Below are positions 1 through 8,132 of a stretch of 49,653 nucleotides of DNA, piece by piece (position 1 is the stretch's first letter; every line of letters begins with the position of its first letter). The DNA is from a virus: positions 1 to 49,653 of the IMG/VR virus record IMGVR_UViG_3300020196_000062; one strand, given 5' to 3'. Both the position numbers and the translations under genes were made by a program. Under the pieces are notes generated by a model. It searched no databases. It was not told the DNA's origin and was given only the letters and a program-made list of their open reading frames with translations.

Positions 1-1956
1 CCAGAATTTTTATCAAATTATAAAAACAAGCAACCCAACTGGGGTTTCAATGGATTAGGATATATAGTCTATAAAAGAACATATGCTCGTTTAAAAGATG
101 ACGGTACTACCGAAGAATGGTTTGAAACAGTCGAGCGTTGTATAAATGGCGCGCAAAAAATTGGCGCAGGATACACAAGAGAAGAAGCCGAACGTATATA
201 TGATTACGTTTTTAATTTGAAATGCAATTTTGCTGGTCGAATGTTGTGGCAGCTTGGCACATCAACCGTGGATCGTTTTGGCGCTAATTCACTTTTAAAT
301 TGCTGGGCGACAGCAATGCGTGAGCCAAAAGCATTTTTGTTTCTTTTTGAAAATTTGATGCTTGGTGGCGGTGTTGGTTATAGTATTCGTCGCGAAGACG
401 TTCACGAACTTCCCAAGATTAAAAAAGGTGTAAATGTCATTCATGAAGCTACTAAAGATGCCGATATCATCGTACCTGACAAGCGTGAAGGCTGGGTTAA
501 CCTTCTTTCTAAAGTTTTGGACGCGTTTTACGTCACTGGTAAATCGTTTTCTTATTCCACAATTCTCATCAGAGGTTATGGTGAGTCAATCAAAGGTTTT
601 GGCGGAAAGGCTAGTGGTCCACAAATCCTTATTGATGGAATCGATAAAATTACAAAAATTTTCCAAGCTAGAGAAGGTAAGAAACTTCGTTCAATCGATG
701 TTTTAGATATTTGTAATATTATTGGTAGTATTGTTGTAGCTGGCAACGTTCGTCGTAGTGCTGAAATCGCTCTCGGTGATCCAGATGATATTCTCTATCT
801 TCGCGCTAAGAATTGGGGTTCTGGAAACGTGCCAAATTGGCGAGCGATGAGTAACAATACTATTTATGCTGATAGTTTCGATCACGTTCTTGATGAGATT
901 TGGAAGAATGGATATGAGATCAATAAAGATTCTGGCTATGCAAACGGTGAACCTTATGGATTATTTAATCTTCCCCTTTCTCAAAAGTTTGGTCGCATTA
1001 AGGATGGGCCAATCTCACAGAATCTACTTTATCCAACAGATATAGACAATTGTGAGATGACCAATCCTTGCGCTGAAATAAGTCTTTCTAATTATGAGTG
1101 CTGCAATCTTTGTGAACTGTATCTTAATAATATTACTTCGAAAGAAGAGTTGATTGATTGTGCAAAACTACTTTATAAGACTCAAAAAGCTATCGCTGCG
1201 CTTCCTTTTATTCATGAAGAAACCAATCGTATCGTTCACAAGAATATGCGTCTTGGTCTTGGCGTTACTGGCGTTTGCCAGTCTCTTGATAAGCTTGATT
1301 GGCTTGATGACTGTTACGTCTCTTTACGCAAGTTCGACAAAGAATGGAGCGCAAAGCGTGGATGGTCTGAAAGCATTAAACTTACCACAGTAAAGCCTAG
1401 TGGAACGCTAAGTTTACTTGGTGGCGCTACTCCCGGTGTTCATCCAGCATTCTCTAAATATTATATGCGAACTGTACGCATGTCCAGCAGCGATGCTTTA
1501 GTACAGATTTGCAAAGACATGGGTTATCATGTAGAATTTTTAGTTAATTTTGATGGCACTGAGAATCGCGATACAGTTGTTGTTTATTTTCCATGCAAGA
1601 CTCCCGAAGGATCAATTCTTACAAAAGATATGGATGTAATTAAACAGCTAGATATGGTCAAGAAGCTTCAAACTGTCTGGTCTGATAATGCTGTTTCAGT
1701 TACCGCTTATTACAAGCCAGAAGAGTTAAACGATTTGAAAGCTTGGCTTAAGAATAATTACGAGCATAATATCAAGAGCGTTAGCTTTTTGCTATTTAAA
1801 GATCACGGGTTCAAGCAAGCCCCATATCAAGAAATTGATGAATCTACATATCTTGCCGCCATCAGCAAAGTCAAGCCATTGATAACAAGCTCCTCAAACA
1901 GTAATGAAATGCTTGATATAGCCGAATGCTCTACTGGAGCTTGTCCAATTCGATAA
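1..1956 (+). CDS. nrdJ: Adenosylcobalamin-dependent (class II) ribonucleoside-triphosphate reductase, 5' end outside window
   Basis: The reading frame is open from the first base, so the start lies upstream; 651 residues are visible. It resembles the monomeric Lactobacillus-type class II reductase (about 740 residues), which reduces ribonucleotides with a B12 cofactor. Visible landmarks: LLNCW with the first redox Cys at visible residue 101; NPCAEISL with the thiyl-radical Cys 357 and catalytic Glu 359; the partner Cys 368, exactly 11 residues after the radical Cys as in the Lactobacillus enzyme; and the C-terminal CSTGACP pair (Cys 643 and 648), the swinging-arm cysteines re-reduced by thioredoxin. 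All catalytic residues are present, so the enzyme should be active. It supplies dNTPs without oxygen and without a separate radical subunit. I see no B12 riboswitch in the window, but the true 5' region is missing. Confidence 0.93.
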   Translation, partial: PEFLSNYKNKQPNWGFNGLGYIVYKRTYARLKDDGTTEEWFETVERCINGAQKIGAGYTREEAERIYDYVFNLKCNFAGRMLWQLGTSTVDRFGANSLLNCWATAMREPKAFLFLFENLMLGGGVGYSIRREDVHELPKIKKGVNVIHEATKDADIIVPDKREGWVNLLSKVLDAFYVTGKSFSYSTILIRGYGESIKGFGGKASGPQILIDGIDKITKIFQAREGKKLRSIDVLDICNIIGSIVVAGNVRRSAEIALGDPDDILYLRAKNWGSGNVPNWRAMSNNTIYADSFDHVLDEIWKNGYEINKDSGYANGEPYGLFNLPLSQKFGRIKDGPISQNLLYPTDIDNCEMTNPCAEISLSNYECCNLCELYLNNITSKEELIDCAKLLYKTQKAIAALPFIHEETNRIVHKNMRLGLGVTGVCQSLDKLDWLDDCYVSLRKFDKEWSAKRGWSESIKLTTVKPSGTLSLLGGATPGVHPAFSKYYMRTVRMSSSDALVQICKDMGYHVEFLVNFDGTENRDTVVVYFPCKTPEGSILTKDMDVIKQLDMVKKLQTVWSDNAVSVTAYYKPEELNDLKAWLKNNYEHNIKSVSFLLFKDHGFKQAPYQEIDESTYLAAISKVKPLITSSSNSNEMLDIAECSTGACPIR

Positions 1957-1962
1957 AAAAAG

Positions 1963-1990
1963 TTGAAATATTTTCACTCAAATATAACAT
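1963..1990 (+). promoter_or_regulatory. Class A promoter (TTGAAA-N16-TAACAT)
   Basis: Seven bases after the reductase stop there is a -35-like TTGAAA, a spacer of exactly 16 and a -10-like TAACAT. It fits the spacing shared by 13 other sites in this window and would drive the small basic gene at 2010. Confidence 0.5.
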
Positions 1991-2009
1991 AAATCACATA
2001 TACAATAAT

Positions 2010-2114
2010 ATGAACAAGACATCAGCAAGGACATTTACAGCTTCAACCAAGACCGCAAAATCAGCCGCAAAGCCAGCCGCTCCAGCAAAGCCAAGTGGTG
2101 GCAAGAAGAAGTAA
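2010..2114 (+). CDS. Small Lys/Ala/Pro-rich basic protein (34 aa)
   Basis: MNKTSARTFTASTK followed by an AK/AAKPA-type tail that ends GGKKK. The composition resembles histone H1-like C-terminal tails, so nucleic-acid binding is plausible but unproven. An upstream in-frame ATG at 1926 would overlap the reductase gene and the promoter, so the ATG at 2010 is preferred. It stands alone between a promoter and a strong terminator, which supports a real short transcript. No enzymatic function can be assigned. Confidence 0.6.
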   Translation: MNKTSARTFTASTKTAKSAAKPAAPAKPSGGKKK

Positions 2115-2130
2115 TAAAAAATAAACCCAA

Positions 2131-2165
2131 GAAAGCCGCCCTAAAAAGCGGCTTTCATTTTTTCT
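2131..2165 (+). terminator. Rho-independent terminator
   Basis: GAAAGCCGC and GCGGCTTTC form a 9-bp stem (2131-2139 with 2148-2156) around an 8-nt loop, followed by a T-rich run. It ends the reductase and small basic gene transcripts. Confidence 0.9.
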
Positions 2166-2180
2166 ATCTATTTACAATTA

Positions 2181-2190
2181 TGTGTAATTT
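2181..2190 (+). promoter_or_regulatory. Possible class B promoter variant (TGTGTAATTT)
   Basis: TGTGTAATTT lies 5 bases before the ATG at 2196. It differs slightly from the GTGTAATAT motif found before four other start codons. No good -35 is visible. Confidence 0.35.
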
Positions 2191-2195
2191 TATTT

Positions 2196-2666
2196 ATGAA
2201 CATATTAGTAGATTTATCTGAGCTTATTGCTAAAAAAAGGCAAGGCCCAAAAAGCTCTGCACAAACTCCAGCAAAACCAGACGAGCGTAAAAAAGGGTCT
2301 AGCGTCAATGAACCGGGATCTGCTGGAACATCTCCAGACGCAAAGGAACGTGCAAAAGAAGTTCTAAAAAGAAAAGATGATAAGCAACTTGTTAGTAAAG
2401 CAGAAATAACTTTTAGCGAAAAAGTAATTAACGCTTTAAAGACCAAAGTTAAAAATCATAACGCCAAACATTCCAAGAAAGTAACTTTAGGTCAATTAAA
2501 GAAAGTTTATCGTAGAGGTTTGGGAGCCTTTAGTGCTAGTCATAGACCTGGACAATCAAGAGCGTCTTGGGCTATGGCAAGAGTTAATACATTTTTAAGA
2601 ATGCAGAGTGGCGGCAAAGTCAAAGACGCATATCGTCGTGCAGATCAAGATATCGCAAATAGTTAA
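2196..2666 (+). CDS. Phage virion-associated-type protein with conserved YRRGLGAFSASHRPG motif
   Basis: 156 residues. The N-terminal half is low-complexity, rich in Lys, Ser and Pro. The C-terminal half (about 75-156) contains VTLGQLKKVYRRGLGAF and SHRPGQSRASWAMARVN, a compact domain (DUF5824-like from memory) that recurs in large myoviruses, often near head genes; its biochemical role is unknown to me. The N-terminus MNILVDLSELIAKK resembles the starts of the next larger genes (MNISVNLSNEI at 2863; LVAEISLSNVI at 3867), which hints at a shared targeting peptide. A strong terminator precedes it. Confidence 0.7.
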   Translation: MNILVDLSELIAKKRQGPKSSAQTPAKPDERKKGSSVNEPGSAGTSPDAKERAKEVLKRKDDKQLVSKAEITFSEKVINALKTKVKNHNAKHSKKVTLGQLKKVYRRGLGAFSASHRPGQSRASWAMARVNTFLRMQSGGKVKDAYRRADQDIANS

Positions 2667-2668
2667 TT

Positions 2669-2818
2669 ATGAATACGATTGAAGTTGATATTTTCGGTTA
2701 TAATGATTACGAAGAGGAAGATTTTCAACAAGCTCTTTCTGATCTTCAACAATTTGGTGTAAAAGAAGATGAACTAAATTTAAACTTTGTTAATATAGAA
2801 GAAACAGATGAACAGTAA
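2669..2818 (+). CDS. Small acidic hypothetical protein (49 aa)
   Basis: Starts two bases after the previous stop: MNTIEVDIFGYNDYEEEDF, then a helix-like segment rich in Glu, Asp and Gln. Tight packing between two virion-like genes and a clean ATG-to-TAA frame support it. No known family recognised. Confidence 0.55.
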   Translation: MNTIEVDIFGYNDYEEEDFQQALSDLQQFGVKEDELNLNFVNIEETDEQ

Positions 2819-2862
2819 AATCAGTTAATTAAATTAAAGATTTATTAATCTGAAGCAAAAAA

Positions 2863-3864
2863 ATGAACATATCGGTCAATCTAAGTAATGAAATTCGCGC
2901 CTCTAAGGACAAAAAAGTCCTTAATAAGCCGTTTAGAACACCTAAAGGTCCAAAAAAATTCTCTGTCTATGTAAAAAATGAGAATGGAAATATTGTAAAG
3001 GTGAATTTCGGTGACCCAAATATGGAAATCAAACGCGATGATCCTGCTCGCCGCAAAAATTTTCGCGCTCGTCATCAATGCGATACAAACCCTGGCCCTC
3101 GTTGGAAGGCTAGATATTGGTCTTGCAAAATGTGGGAATCTAAAAAGTCAGTTACAGATTACACTAGTAAAGGTTCTATCGATGATATTGTTCATCAATG
3201 GGATGGAATTACTTTATGGGAAGAAGCAGATCTTTTAAAACTAACACCTTATTTATCAAATGCTCAAGAAACTACTGAAGAAATCGAAACAAACACTGAA
3301 AAAACTAATGAAGAAGCTGCCGAAATGGCTATGGCGCAATTAGCCTATATCGCTGATCATTCTAAAGATTTATTAGAAAAGCTTCGCACTAATCCATCAA
3401 TGGCAGAAAAAATTGAACCGTGGGTTCAAAGCAAAATAACCATTATGGAAGATTATTTATTTTCTGTTTATAATTATTTAGTATATTCTCATGAAATTGA
3501 AAACGACAACGAAGATAATCAAGAAGAAATTAAAGCGGGAATGAGAATAATTAATATTAACCCTTCATGTTTACATTATAACAGTGAAGGTATTGTCAAA
3601 GAAATTAAAGATTTACCTGATAATATGGGAAAAATAGTTTCTTACGAAGTTATTAACAAAGGTGAAAACTTCAAAGAAGGTGATATTTTAACAAAAACAT
3701 TAGATCAAATTGTCTCTTTAGAAGGTGCTTATAATTCTCCAAAAAAAGACATGAAATCTAGATGGAGCATGAAATATAAAAAATCAATTGATTGCGATAA
3801 CCCTAAAGGATTTTCTCAAAAAAATTATTGTGAGCGTCAGAAAAGAGGCGGTAACTATAAATAA
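2863..3864 (+). CDS. Phage structural/prohead-associated-type protein with two conserved phage motifs
   Basis: 333 residues. A conserved N-terminal module at about 31-92 holds FSVYVKN, KVNFGDPNMEIKRDDPARRK and two cysteines (73 and 88) in a KARYWSCKMW block. The C-terminus holds SRWSMKYKKSIDC and NPKGFSQKNYCERQKRGG, another tail seen in phage head-region proteins. The middle (about 130-290) is acidic and variable. Both motifs are familiar from large phage genomes, but I know of no assigned biochemistry. It sits between two other genes with related N-termini, which suggests a capsid or prohead-core role (inference). Confidence 0.65.
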   Translation: MNISVNLSNEIRASKDKKVLNKPFRTPKGPKKFSVYVKNENGNIVKVNFGDPNMEIKRDDPARRKNFRARHQCDTNPGPRWKARYWSCKMWESKKSVTDYTSKGSIDDIVHQWDGITLWEEADLLKLTPYLSNAQETTEEIETNTEKTNEEAAEMAMAQLAYIADHSKDLLEKLRTNPSMAEKIEPWVQSKITIMEDYLFSVYNYLVYSHEIENDNEDNQEEIKAGMRIININPSCLHYNSEGIVKEIKDLPDNMGKIVSYEVINKGENFKEGDILTKTLDQIVSLEGAYNSPKKDMKSRWSMKYKKSIDCDNPKGFSQKNYCERQKRGGNYK

Positions 3865-3866
3865 CA

Positions 3867-4397
3867 ATGAAAACAACATTTAAATTCGACAACAAAAATT
3901 TAGTAGCAGAGATTTCATTATCTAATGTAATTGAAGATGATGAAACAGAAATGCATAGTGAATATATGAGCGAGTGCATGTTGAAAGACGATGCATTTGT
4001 AAATACAGCAGGTATGTCCAGCAGCGATGCTAAATATATGTGCGGTATGTCATATATGAAAAATAGATCAATGCTAAACGAGATGTCCGGTCAACTGACT
4101 GAAAAGCAAAAAACTTTACCTCCTGCTCTTCAAAAAGCTATTTTGAATAAAATGCGTAAAGAAGGCAAGTTGAATGATCAAGGTAAAAAAGAAGCAGGTG
4201 AATCACCTGAAGGCGAAAAGTCTGAAGCCGCTCAAATCGCCGTGTTTCCACAAGAATCAGCGCCTTCAACTGCAGAAATTAATATTCACTTAACAAACGA
4301 AGGAATTAAAATAGACGAAAAGCTAAAAGCTGAACAGAATTCATCTGCTCCTAAAAATCCACAGTTACAAAGCTCAACGTTCGATCCAAAAGCTTAA
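3867..4397 (+). CDS. Phage structural-type protein with LPPALQKAI motif
   Basis: 176 residues, starting two bases after the previous stop. It contains LSNVIEDDE near the N-terminus, an AFVNTAGMSSSDAKYMCGM segment, then KTLPPALQKAILNKMRKEGK, a phrase common in phage head-region proteins. The C-terminal 70 residues are low-complexity, rich in Glu, Ala and Ser. An 18-base stretch coding MSSSDA (4014-4031) is identical to one in the reductase gene at 1480. Function is not known; location suggests the virion or prohead core. Confidence 0.6.
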   Translation: MKTTFKFDNKNLVAEISLSNVIEDDETEMHSEYMSECMLKDDAFVNTAGMSSSDAKYMCGMSYMKNRSMLNEMSGQLTEKQKTLPPALQKAILNKMRKEGKLNDQGKKEAGESPEGEKSEAAQIAVFPQESAPSTAEINIHLTNEGIKIDEKLKAEQNSSAPKNPQLQSSTFDPKA

Positions 4398-4403
4398 TAT
4401 TTT

Positions 4404-4429
4404 AACCGCTAGGCAACTAGCGGTTTTTT
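4404..4429 (+). terminator. Rho-independent terminator
   Basis: AACCGCTAG, GCAA tetraloop, CTAGCGGTT, then a T run. A perfect 9-bp stem that closes the virion-like gene set, 4 bases before the next promoter. Confidence 0.92.
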
Positions 4430-4433
4430 CATC

Positions 4434-4461
4434 TTGACAGTTCCATTTTTCATGTTATCGT
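4434..4461 (+). promoter_or_regulatory. Class A promoter (TTGACA-N16-TATCGT)
   Basis: Consensus TTGACA with a 16-base spacer and TATCGT. The GTG start at 4469 lies 7 bases after the -10, so the transcript should begin at or within two bases of the start codon. Confidence 0.8.
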
Positions 4462-4468
4462 CCATAGC

Positions 4469-4789
4469 GTGAACAAACGAGAGCTTCTGAAAAAGCTTTT
4501 GCATATACCTCAAAAAAATCCAAAACATTTTTGGGGTATGCAATTTAGATTATTAAATAGTCTTCTGAAGAAATTTCCAGACCCTAAATTTTGGGATCAA
4601 CTTTCTGTTGACAAAGTTGATTGTTTGACGTTATATGCTGGTGAAGATGCGAATGGAATAGCGGATAAATATAAGAGATTTATTTTTCAACCTGAATTCA
4701 AAAACCCCGAAATTAAACTTGGCGACAAGCTAGGCGATGATTACAATATAAAGGTAAAACCGAGAACAATTAAAGATTTTTTAAAATGA
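4469..4789 (+). CDS. Hypothetical protein, first gene of the replication/recombination operon
   Basis: 106 residues from a GTG start placed by the promoter just upstream; no Shine-Dalgarno sequence could fit in the leader. It begins VNKRELLKKLLHIPQ and contains KHFWGMQFRLLNSLLKKF and LTLYAGEDANGIADKYKRF. I do not recognise a family. The stop overlaps the recombinase start as ATGA, so the two are translationally coupled and it may act in the same process. Confidence 0.7.
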   Translation: MNKRELLKKLLHIPQKNPKHFWGMQFRLLNSLLKKFPDPKFWDQLSVDKVDCLTLYAGEDANGIADKYKRFIFQPEFKNPEIKLGDKLGDDYNIKVKPRTIKDFLK

Positions 4790-5955
4790 GTAGAAAAATT
4801 AAAGAAGATACAGACACAAATAAAATTACAACTTCTCAAGAGCAACTAAAAAGCTTCTTGAAGAATAATAAAGATTCACATTACAATTTTGAGCCGAGTA
4901 TCGACTATAAAGTTTCAAGTAGCAGTTTATTGCTTGATTATTTTCTTACTGGTGGTTTAGGAACGGGACTTCATAGATTCTGTGGTATAAATGAAGGCGG
5001 CAAGACCAGCTGTGCCCTTCAGTTCATGAAGAATTTTTTAGATCAGTCAAAAAAGCGTAAGGGATTTTATATAAAAGCAGAGGGTCGTTTGAGTAAAGAA
5101 ATGATTGAACGATCTGGAGTTAAATTTGTATTTGATGAGGATCAATGGGTTGAAGGCACTTGTTTTGTTTTTGAATCAAACATTCATGAAACCGTATTTG
5201 ATGCAATGAGAGAACTTGTCGGTAAGAATGATGAAAAGATTCAATATTTCTTTTTATTAGATTCTGTAGATGGTCTTATCAGAAAGGGAGATCTTGACAA
5301 GACTTTTGAAGAATCTCAAAAAGTTGCTGGTGGCGCAGTAATTGCAGCAGATCTAATGAAACGCATTTCGATTGCGCTTCAGAAGCGCGGTCATATTGCA
5401 ATATTTATTTCTCAGGTTCGTGCCGACATTAAACTAGATCCATACAGCAAAGCTCCTATTCGCCAAACTACCGCAACCGGTGGTAATGCTTTGCTACATT
5501 TTGCAAATTGGATTTTCGAATTTGATTCTCGTTTCAAGGGTGATTTGATTCTTGAAGATCCTAACGCTTCTTATGACGAACAAAAGAATCCTTATCTTGG
5601 ACATTTTGTTAAGATTGTTGTAAAGAAGTCTCCAAACGAACGCACTAATTGTACTATTCGATATCCAATTAAATATGGACGAAAGAATGGTACTTCGAAT
5701 TGGGTGGAAAAGGAAATTTTTGATTTTCTAACTATGTGGGAAATTGCAATTAAGAAGGGAGCTTGGATTAGTTTTGACGAAGACTTTCTTAATACTTTAA
5801 AAGAAGCTGGATTCACAGAGTTTCCTGCTCAAATTCAAGGATCTGCTAAGTTTGAACAAATTGTTAATGACAATGAAAAGCTTAAGAACTTCTTCTATAA
5901 GTATATCAGTGAAAATTTACTAAATTTTGGCGATGGAATTTCTATCACTCAATAA
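4786..5955 (+). CDS. uvsX: RecA/UvsX-like recombinase
   Basis: 389 residues. Forms nucleoprotein filaments on ssDNA and catalyses strand exchange in recombination-dependent replication and repair. Walker A is GINEGGKTS (67-75); AEGRLSKEM (98-106) aligns with the catalytic Glu region of RecA; Walker B is FFLLDS ending at Asp 159; ISQVRADI (208-215) corresponds to the RecA/UvsX stretch before loop L2, followed by TTATGGNALLHFAN. The first about 40 residues are a charged extension. Its start overlaps the upstream gene by 4 bases and its end overlaps a nuclease gene by 23 bases. UvsX-type is preferred over cellular RecA because of length and phage context. Confidence 0.88.
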   Translation: MSRKIKEDTDTNKITTSQEQLKSFLKNNKDSHYNFEPSIDYKVSSSSLLLDYFLTGGLGTGLHRFCGINEGGKTSCALQFMKNFLDQSKKRKGFYIKAEGRLSKEMIERSGVKFVFDEDQWVEGTCFVFESNIHETVFDAMRELVGKNDEKIQYFFLLDSVDGLIRKGDLDKTFEESQKVAGGAVIAADLMKRISIALQKRGHIAIFISQVRADIKLDPYSKAPIRQTTATGGNALLHFANWIFEFDSRFKGDLILEDPNASYDEQKNPYLGHFVKIVVKKSPNERTNCTIRYPIKYGRKNGTSNWVEKEIFDFLTMWEIAIKKGAWISFDEDFLNTLKEAGFTEFPAQIQGSAKFEQIVNDNEKLKNFFYKYISENLLNFGDGISITQ

Positions 5956-6340
5956 TAAAAAAAAACGTTGTAAGAACGCTCGCGATTATATTATCAACTG
6001 GACAATCGATAGCCGTAGTAAATTTCAAACAGAGGTCAAAAAATTTTTACGAAACTATTGGCTTCATAATATTGTATTTGAAGAATTTCCTATTGTTGGG
6101 ACTCGTCTAAGTTTGGACTTTTATAATGCTAATAAAAAAATAGCCATAGAAGTCCAAGGCAGACAACATACTGGTTATGTTGAATTTTTTCATCAAAATA
6201 GAATGAATTTTCTACATCAGTTAAATAGAGATAAGAAAAAAGAACGATTTTGTGAACTTAATAAGATTAAACTTGTAACAATTTATGAAAATGATATAAT
6301 AAATAAACATCTTTTTGAAAGTCAAGGTGTAATATTATAA
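5933..6340 (+). CDS. PD-(D/E)XK-type (Vsr/DUF559-like) endonuclease
   Basis: 135 residues from the ATG at 5933 (a TTG at 5927 is also possible). The core reads VGTRLSLDFYNANKKIAIEVQGRQH, the Asp...Glu-x-Gln pattern of small single-domain endonucleases related to Vsr and DUF559, followed by KERFCELNKIKLVTIYEND. The basic N-terminus could bind DNA. It overlaps the recombinase gene by 23 bases, so a recombination or repair role (for example nicking or processing DNA ends) is plausible. It could instead be a solitary homing-type nuclease, but nothing interrupts the neighbouring genes. Confidence 0.65.
   Translation: MEFLSLNNKKKRCKNARDYIINWTIDSRSKFQTEVKKFLRNYWLHNIVFEEFPIVGTRLSLDFYNANKKIAIEVQGRQHTGYVEFFHQNRMNFLHQLNRDKKKERFCELNKIKLVTIYENDIINKHLFESQGVIL
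6327..6335 (+). promoter_or_regulatory. Class B promoter-like motif GTGTAATAT
   Basis: Exact GTGTAATAT, with TAATAT ending 6 bases before the ATG at 6342. The same 9-mer precedes three other start codons at 6-8 bases. Confidence 0.45.
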
Positions 6341-6341
6341 A

Positions 6342-6602
6342 ATGAAAAAAGATTCGCAATCAGAGAATTTTAAGCAATTTAAAATTCCTGAAAATTATTT
6401 TAATAAATTGTATGAGTTTACTGGATCTGATGAATCTTCCAAGGGTTTTATAGTCGCTTATGTTTCGCAAGATGGTTGTCCGACAATTTATACTAAGGTG
6501 GCGAATGCAATCGTAGAAATGGGATTGGTTAAAGCTTTAGAAAAATATTTAAATGAAGTGAATAACAGTCAAGATTCCATTGACATCAGCGAAGAAACCT
6601 GA
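6342..6602 (+). CDS. Hypothetical protein (86 aa)
   Basis: MKKDSQSENFKQFKIPENYF, then a predicted alpha/beta domain GFIVAYVSQDGCPTIYTKV and a helix VEMGLVKALEKYLNEV. No family recognised. It lies between the nuclease and helicase genes and has its own class B motif, so it may also be transcribed separately. Confidence 0.65.
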   Translation: MKKDSQSENFKQFKIPENYFNKLYEFTGSDESSKGFIVAYVSQDGCPTIYTKVANAIVEMGLVKALEKYLNEVNNSQDSIDISEET

Positions 6603-6617
6603 TACGGTGGTTTTGGC

Positions 6618-8132
6618 ATGATTTATTCATATGATTTAGAGACGCAATTGCTTGCTGGATTGATTAAATATCCAGATCGTTATGCTGAAGTTGCGTCATT
6701 TGTAACCGAGAAAGACTTTTGGAGCGAAAGTTCTAAAATTAACCGTACTATTTTTTGCGTACTTCGTCAAGCCATAGACAATGGCGAGAAAATTGACGAC
6801 GTAGTTATCTCTCAAAGAGTTAAAAATTATGGAGTAACTTTCGAAGACAATATTAATCCATCAGATTATATTGAATCATTATCGTTAAAGAAAATTTCTC
6901 CTGAGTCTATTATCAGCGTAGCTAAAGAATTAAAGAAATATACAATCCGTCGCGAAATATCTTTATGCGCTGCTGATATAAATAAGAAGATGAAGTCGAT
7001 ATCTCCATCTTCTGATTATAAAACAATTGTTGAAACTGCGGATAAATTATATAATGATCAAATAAATTTATATGAAACAGGCGCAGATCAACCAGAAGAT
7101 ATTTTTGCTGAAATGGAAGCTCTTATTGAAGAGCGTGGCAACAATCCAGTAACAGAATTCGGTTTTGCTGGTCCTCATCCTAAAGTTCAAGACATGTATG
7201 GATCTTTGCTAAGACCTGGAAATATTACCGTAATCGTAGCTCGTTCAGGTGTAGGTAAAACTCAATTTTGTTTAGATTTTACAACGAAAGTTTCAGAAAG
7301 ATATGAAGTTCCAGTCCTTCATTTTGATAACGGAGAAATGAGTAAAGATGAATTGATATTTAGACAATGTGCCGCCATGACTAAAGTACCGATGCATCTA
7401 CTGGAAAGCGGAAATTGGCGTAAAGCAGGTACAGAAATTGTTGAAAATGTTCGTCTTGCTTGGAAGACTATAAAAAAACAATACAAGCATCTTTATTATT
7501 ATAATGTCGGTGGAATGAGTATTGATGCACAAATAAGTGTTTTAAAGAGATTCTATTATTCTAGAATAGGCCGTGGAAATCCTCTTATTTTTAGTTTTGA
7601 TTATATCAAAACTACAAGTGAACATACTAGCAATAAAACCGAATGGCAACTTGTTGGTGAAATGGTAGATAAATACAAGCGATGCATTCAAAAAGATATT
7701 AAAAGTGATAAAGGGCCATGTATATCAATGATGACATCTGTTCAGTCAAATCGCGCAGGTATTGTAACAAATAAGAGTGCCGCGAATGTAACTGATGACG
7801 AAAGTATCGTTTCTTTGTCAGATAGAATTACTCAATTCTCATCTCATATGTTCATTCTTCGTCAGAAGACTTTTGATGAATTACAGAATGAAGTTGGCTA
7901 TGGAACTCATAAATTTATTAATGTTAAAGCTCGCCATCTTGGCAAAGACATAGCTGGCGCAATCAATCCAGTAAAACTTTCAGATGGTACTTTAAAGAAA
8001 AATTTTGTTAATTTAGAAATTGTTAATTTTTGTGTTACTGAAAAAGGTGATTACAGAGACATTGTGGACAATATTTCGACAACCGCAACTGTAGCCAAGG
8101 ACAATAATGACGACGTACCTAACCTCGATTAA
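6618..8132 (+). CDS. dnaB: DnaB-type replicative DNA helicase
   Basis: 504 residues. A hexameric ring helicase that unwinds the fork 5' to 3'. An N-terminal DnaB-like domain (about 5-110) begins SYDLETQLLAGLIKYPDRY; the RecA-fold ATPase has Walker A ARSGVGKT (208-215), HFDNGEMSKDEL (motif H1a region) and LIFSFDYIKT as Walker B. GGTGG upstream is a plausible ribosome site. It overlaps the primase gene by 26 bases, matching the functional helicase-primase pair. Length is close to cellular DnaB (about 470). Confidence 0.9.
   Translation: MIYSYDLETQLLAGLIKYPDRYAEVASFVTEKDFWSESSKINRTIFCVLRQAIDNGEKIDDVVISQRVKNYGVTFEDNINPSDYIESLSLKKISPESIISVAKELKKYTIRREISLCAADINKKMKSISPSSDYKTIVETADKLYNDQINLYETGADQPEDIFAEMEALIEERGNNPVTEFGFAGPHPKVQDMYGSLLRPGNITVIVARSGVGKTQFCLDFTTKVSERYEVPVLHFDNGEMSKDELIFRQCAAMTKVPMHLLESGNWRKAGTEIVENVRLAWKTIKKQYKHLYYYNVGGMSIDAQISVLKRFYYSRIGRGNPLIFSFDYIKTTSEHTSNKTEWQLVGEMVDKYKRCIQKDIKSDKGPCISMMTSVQSNRAGIVTNKSAANVTDDESIVSLSDRITQFSSHMFILRQKTFDELQNEVGYGTHKFINVKARHLGKDIAGAINPVKLSDGTLKKNFVNLEIVNFCVTEKGDYRDIVDNISTTATVAKDNNDDVPNLD

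Noticed and set aside
1-216. Starting the reductase at the internal ATG at 217
   Set aside because: The frame is open to base 1 and codes PNWGFNGLGYIVYKRTYARL, which belongs to the N-terminus of this enzyme family.
5294-5321. TTGACA inside the UvsX gene
   Set aside because: At a 16-base spacer the -10 position reads TCAAAA, not TAnnnT, and no gene starts downstream. Treated as coding sequence.
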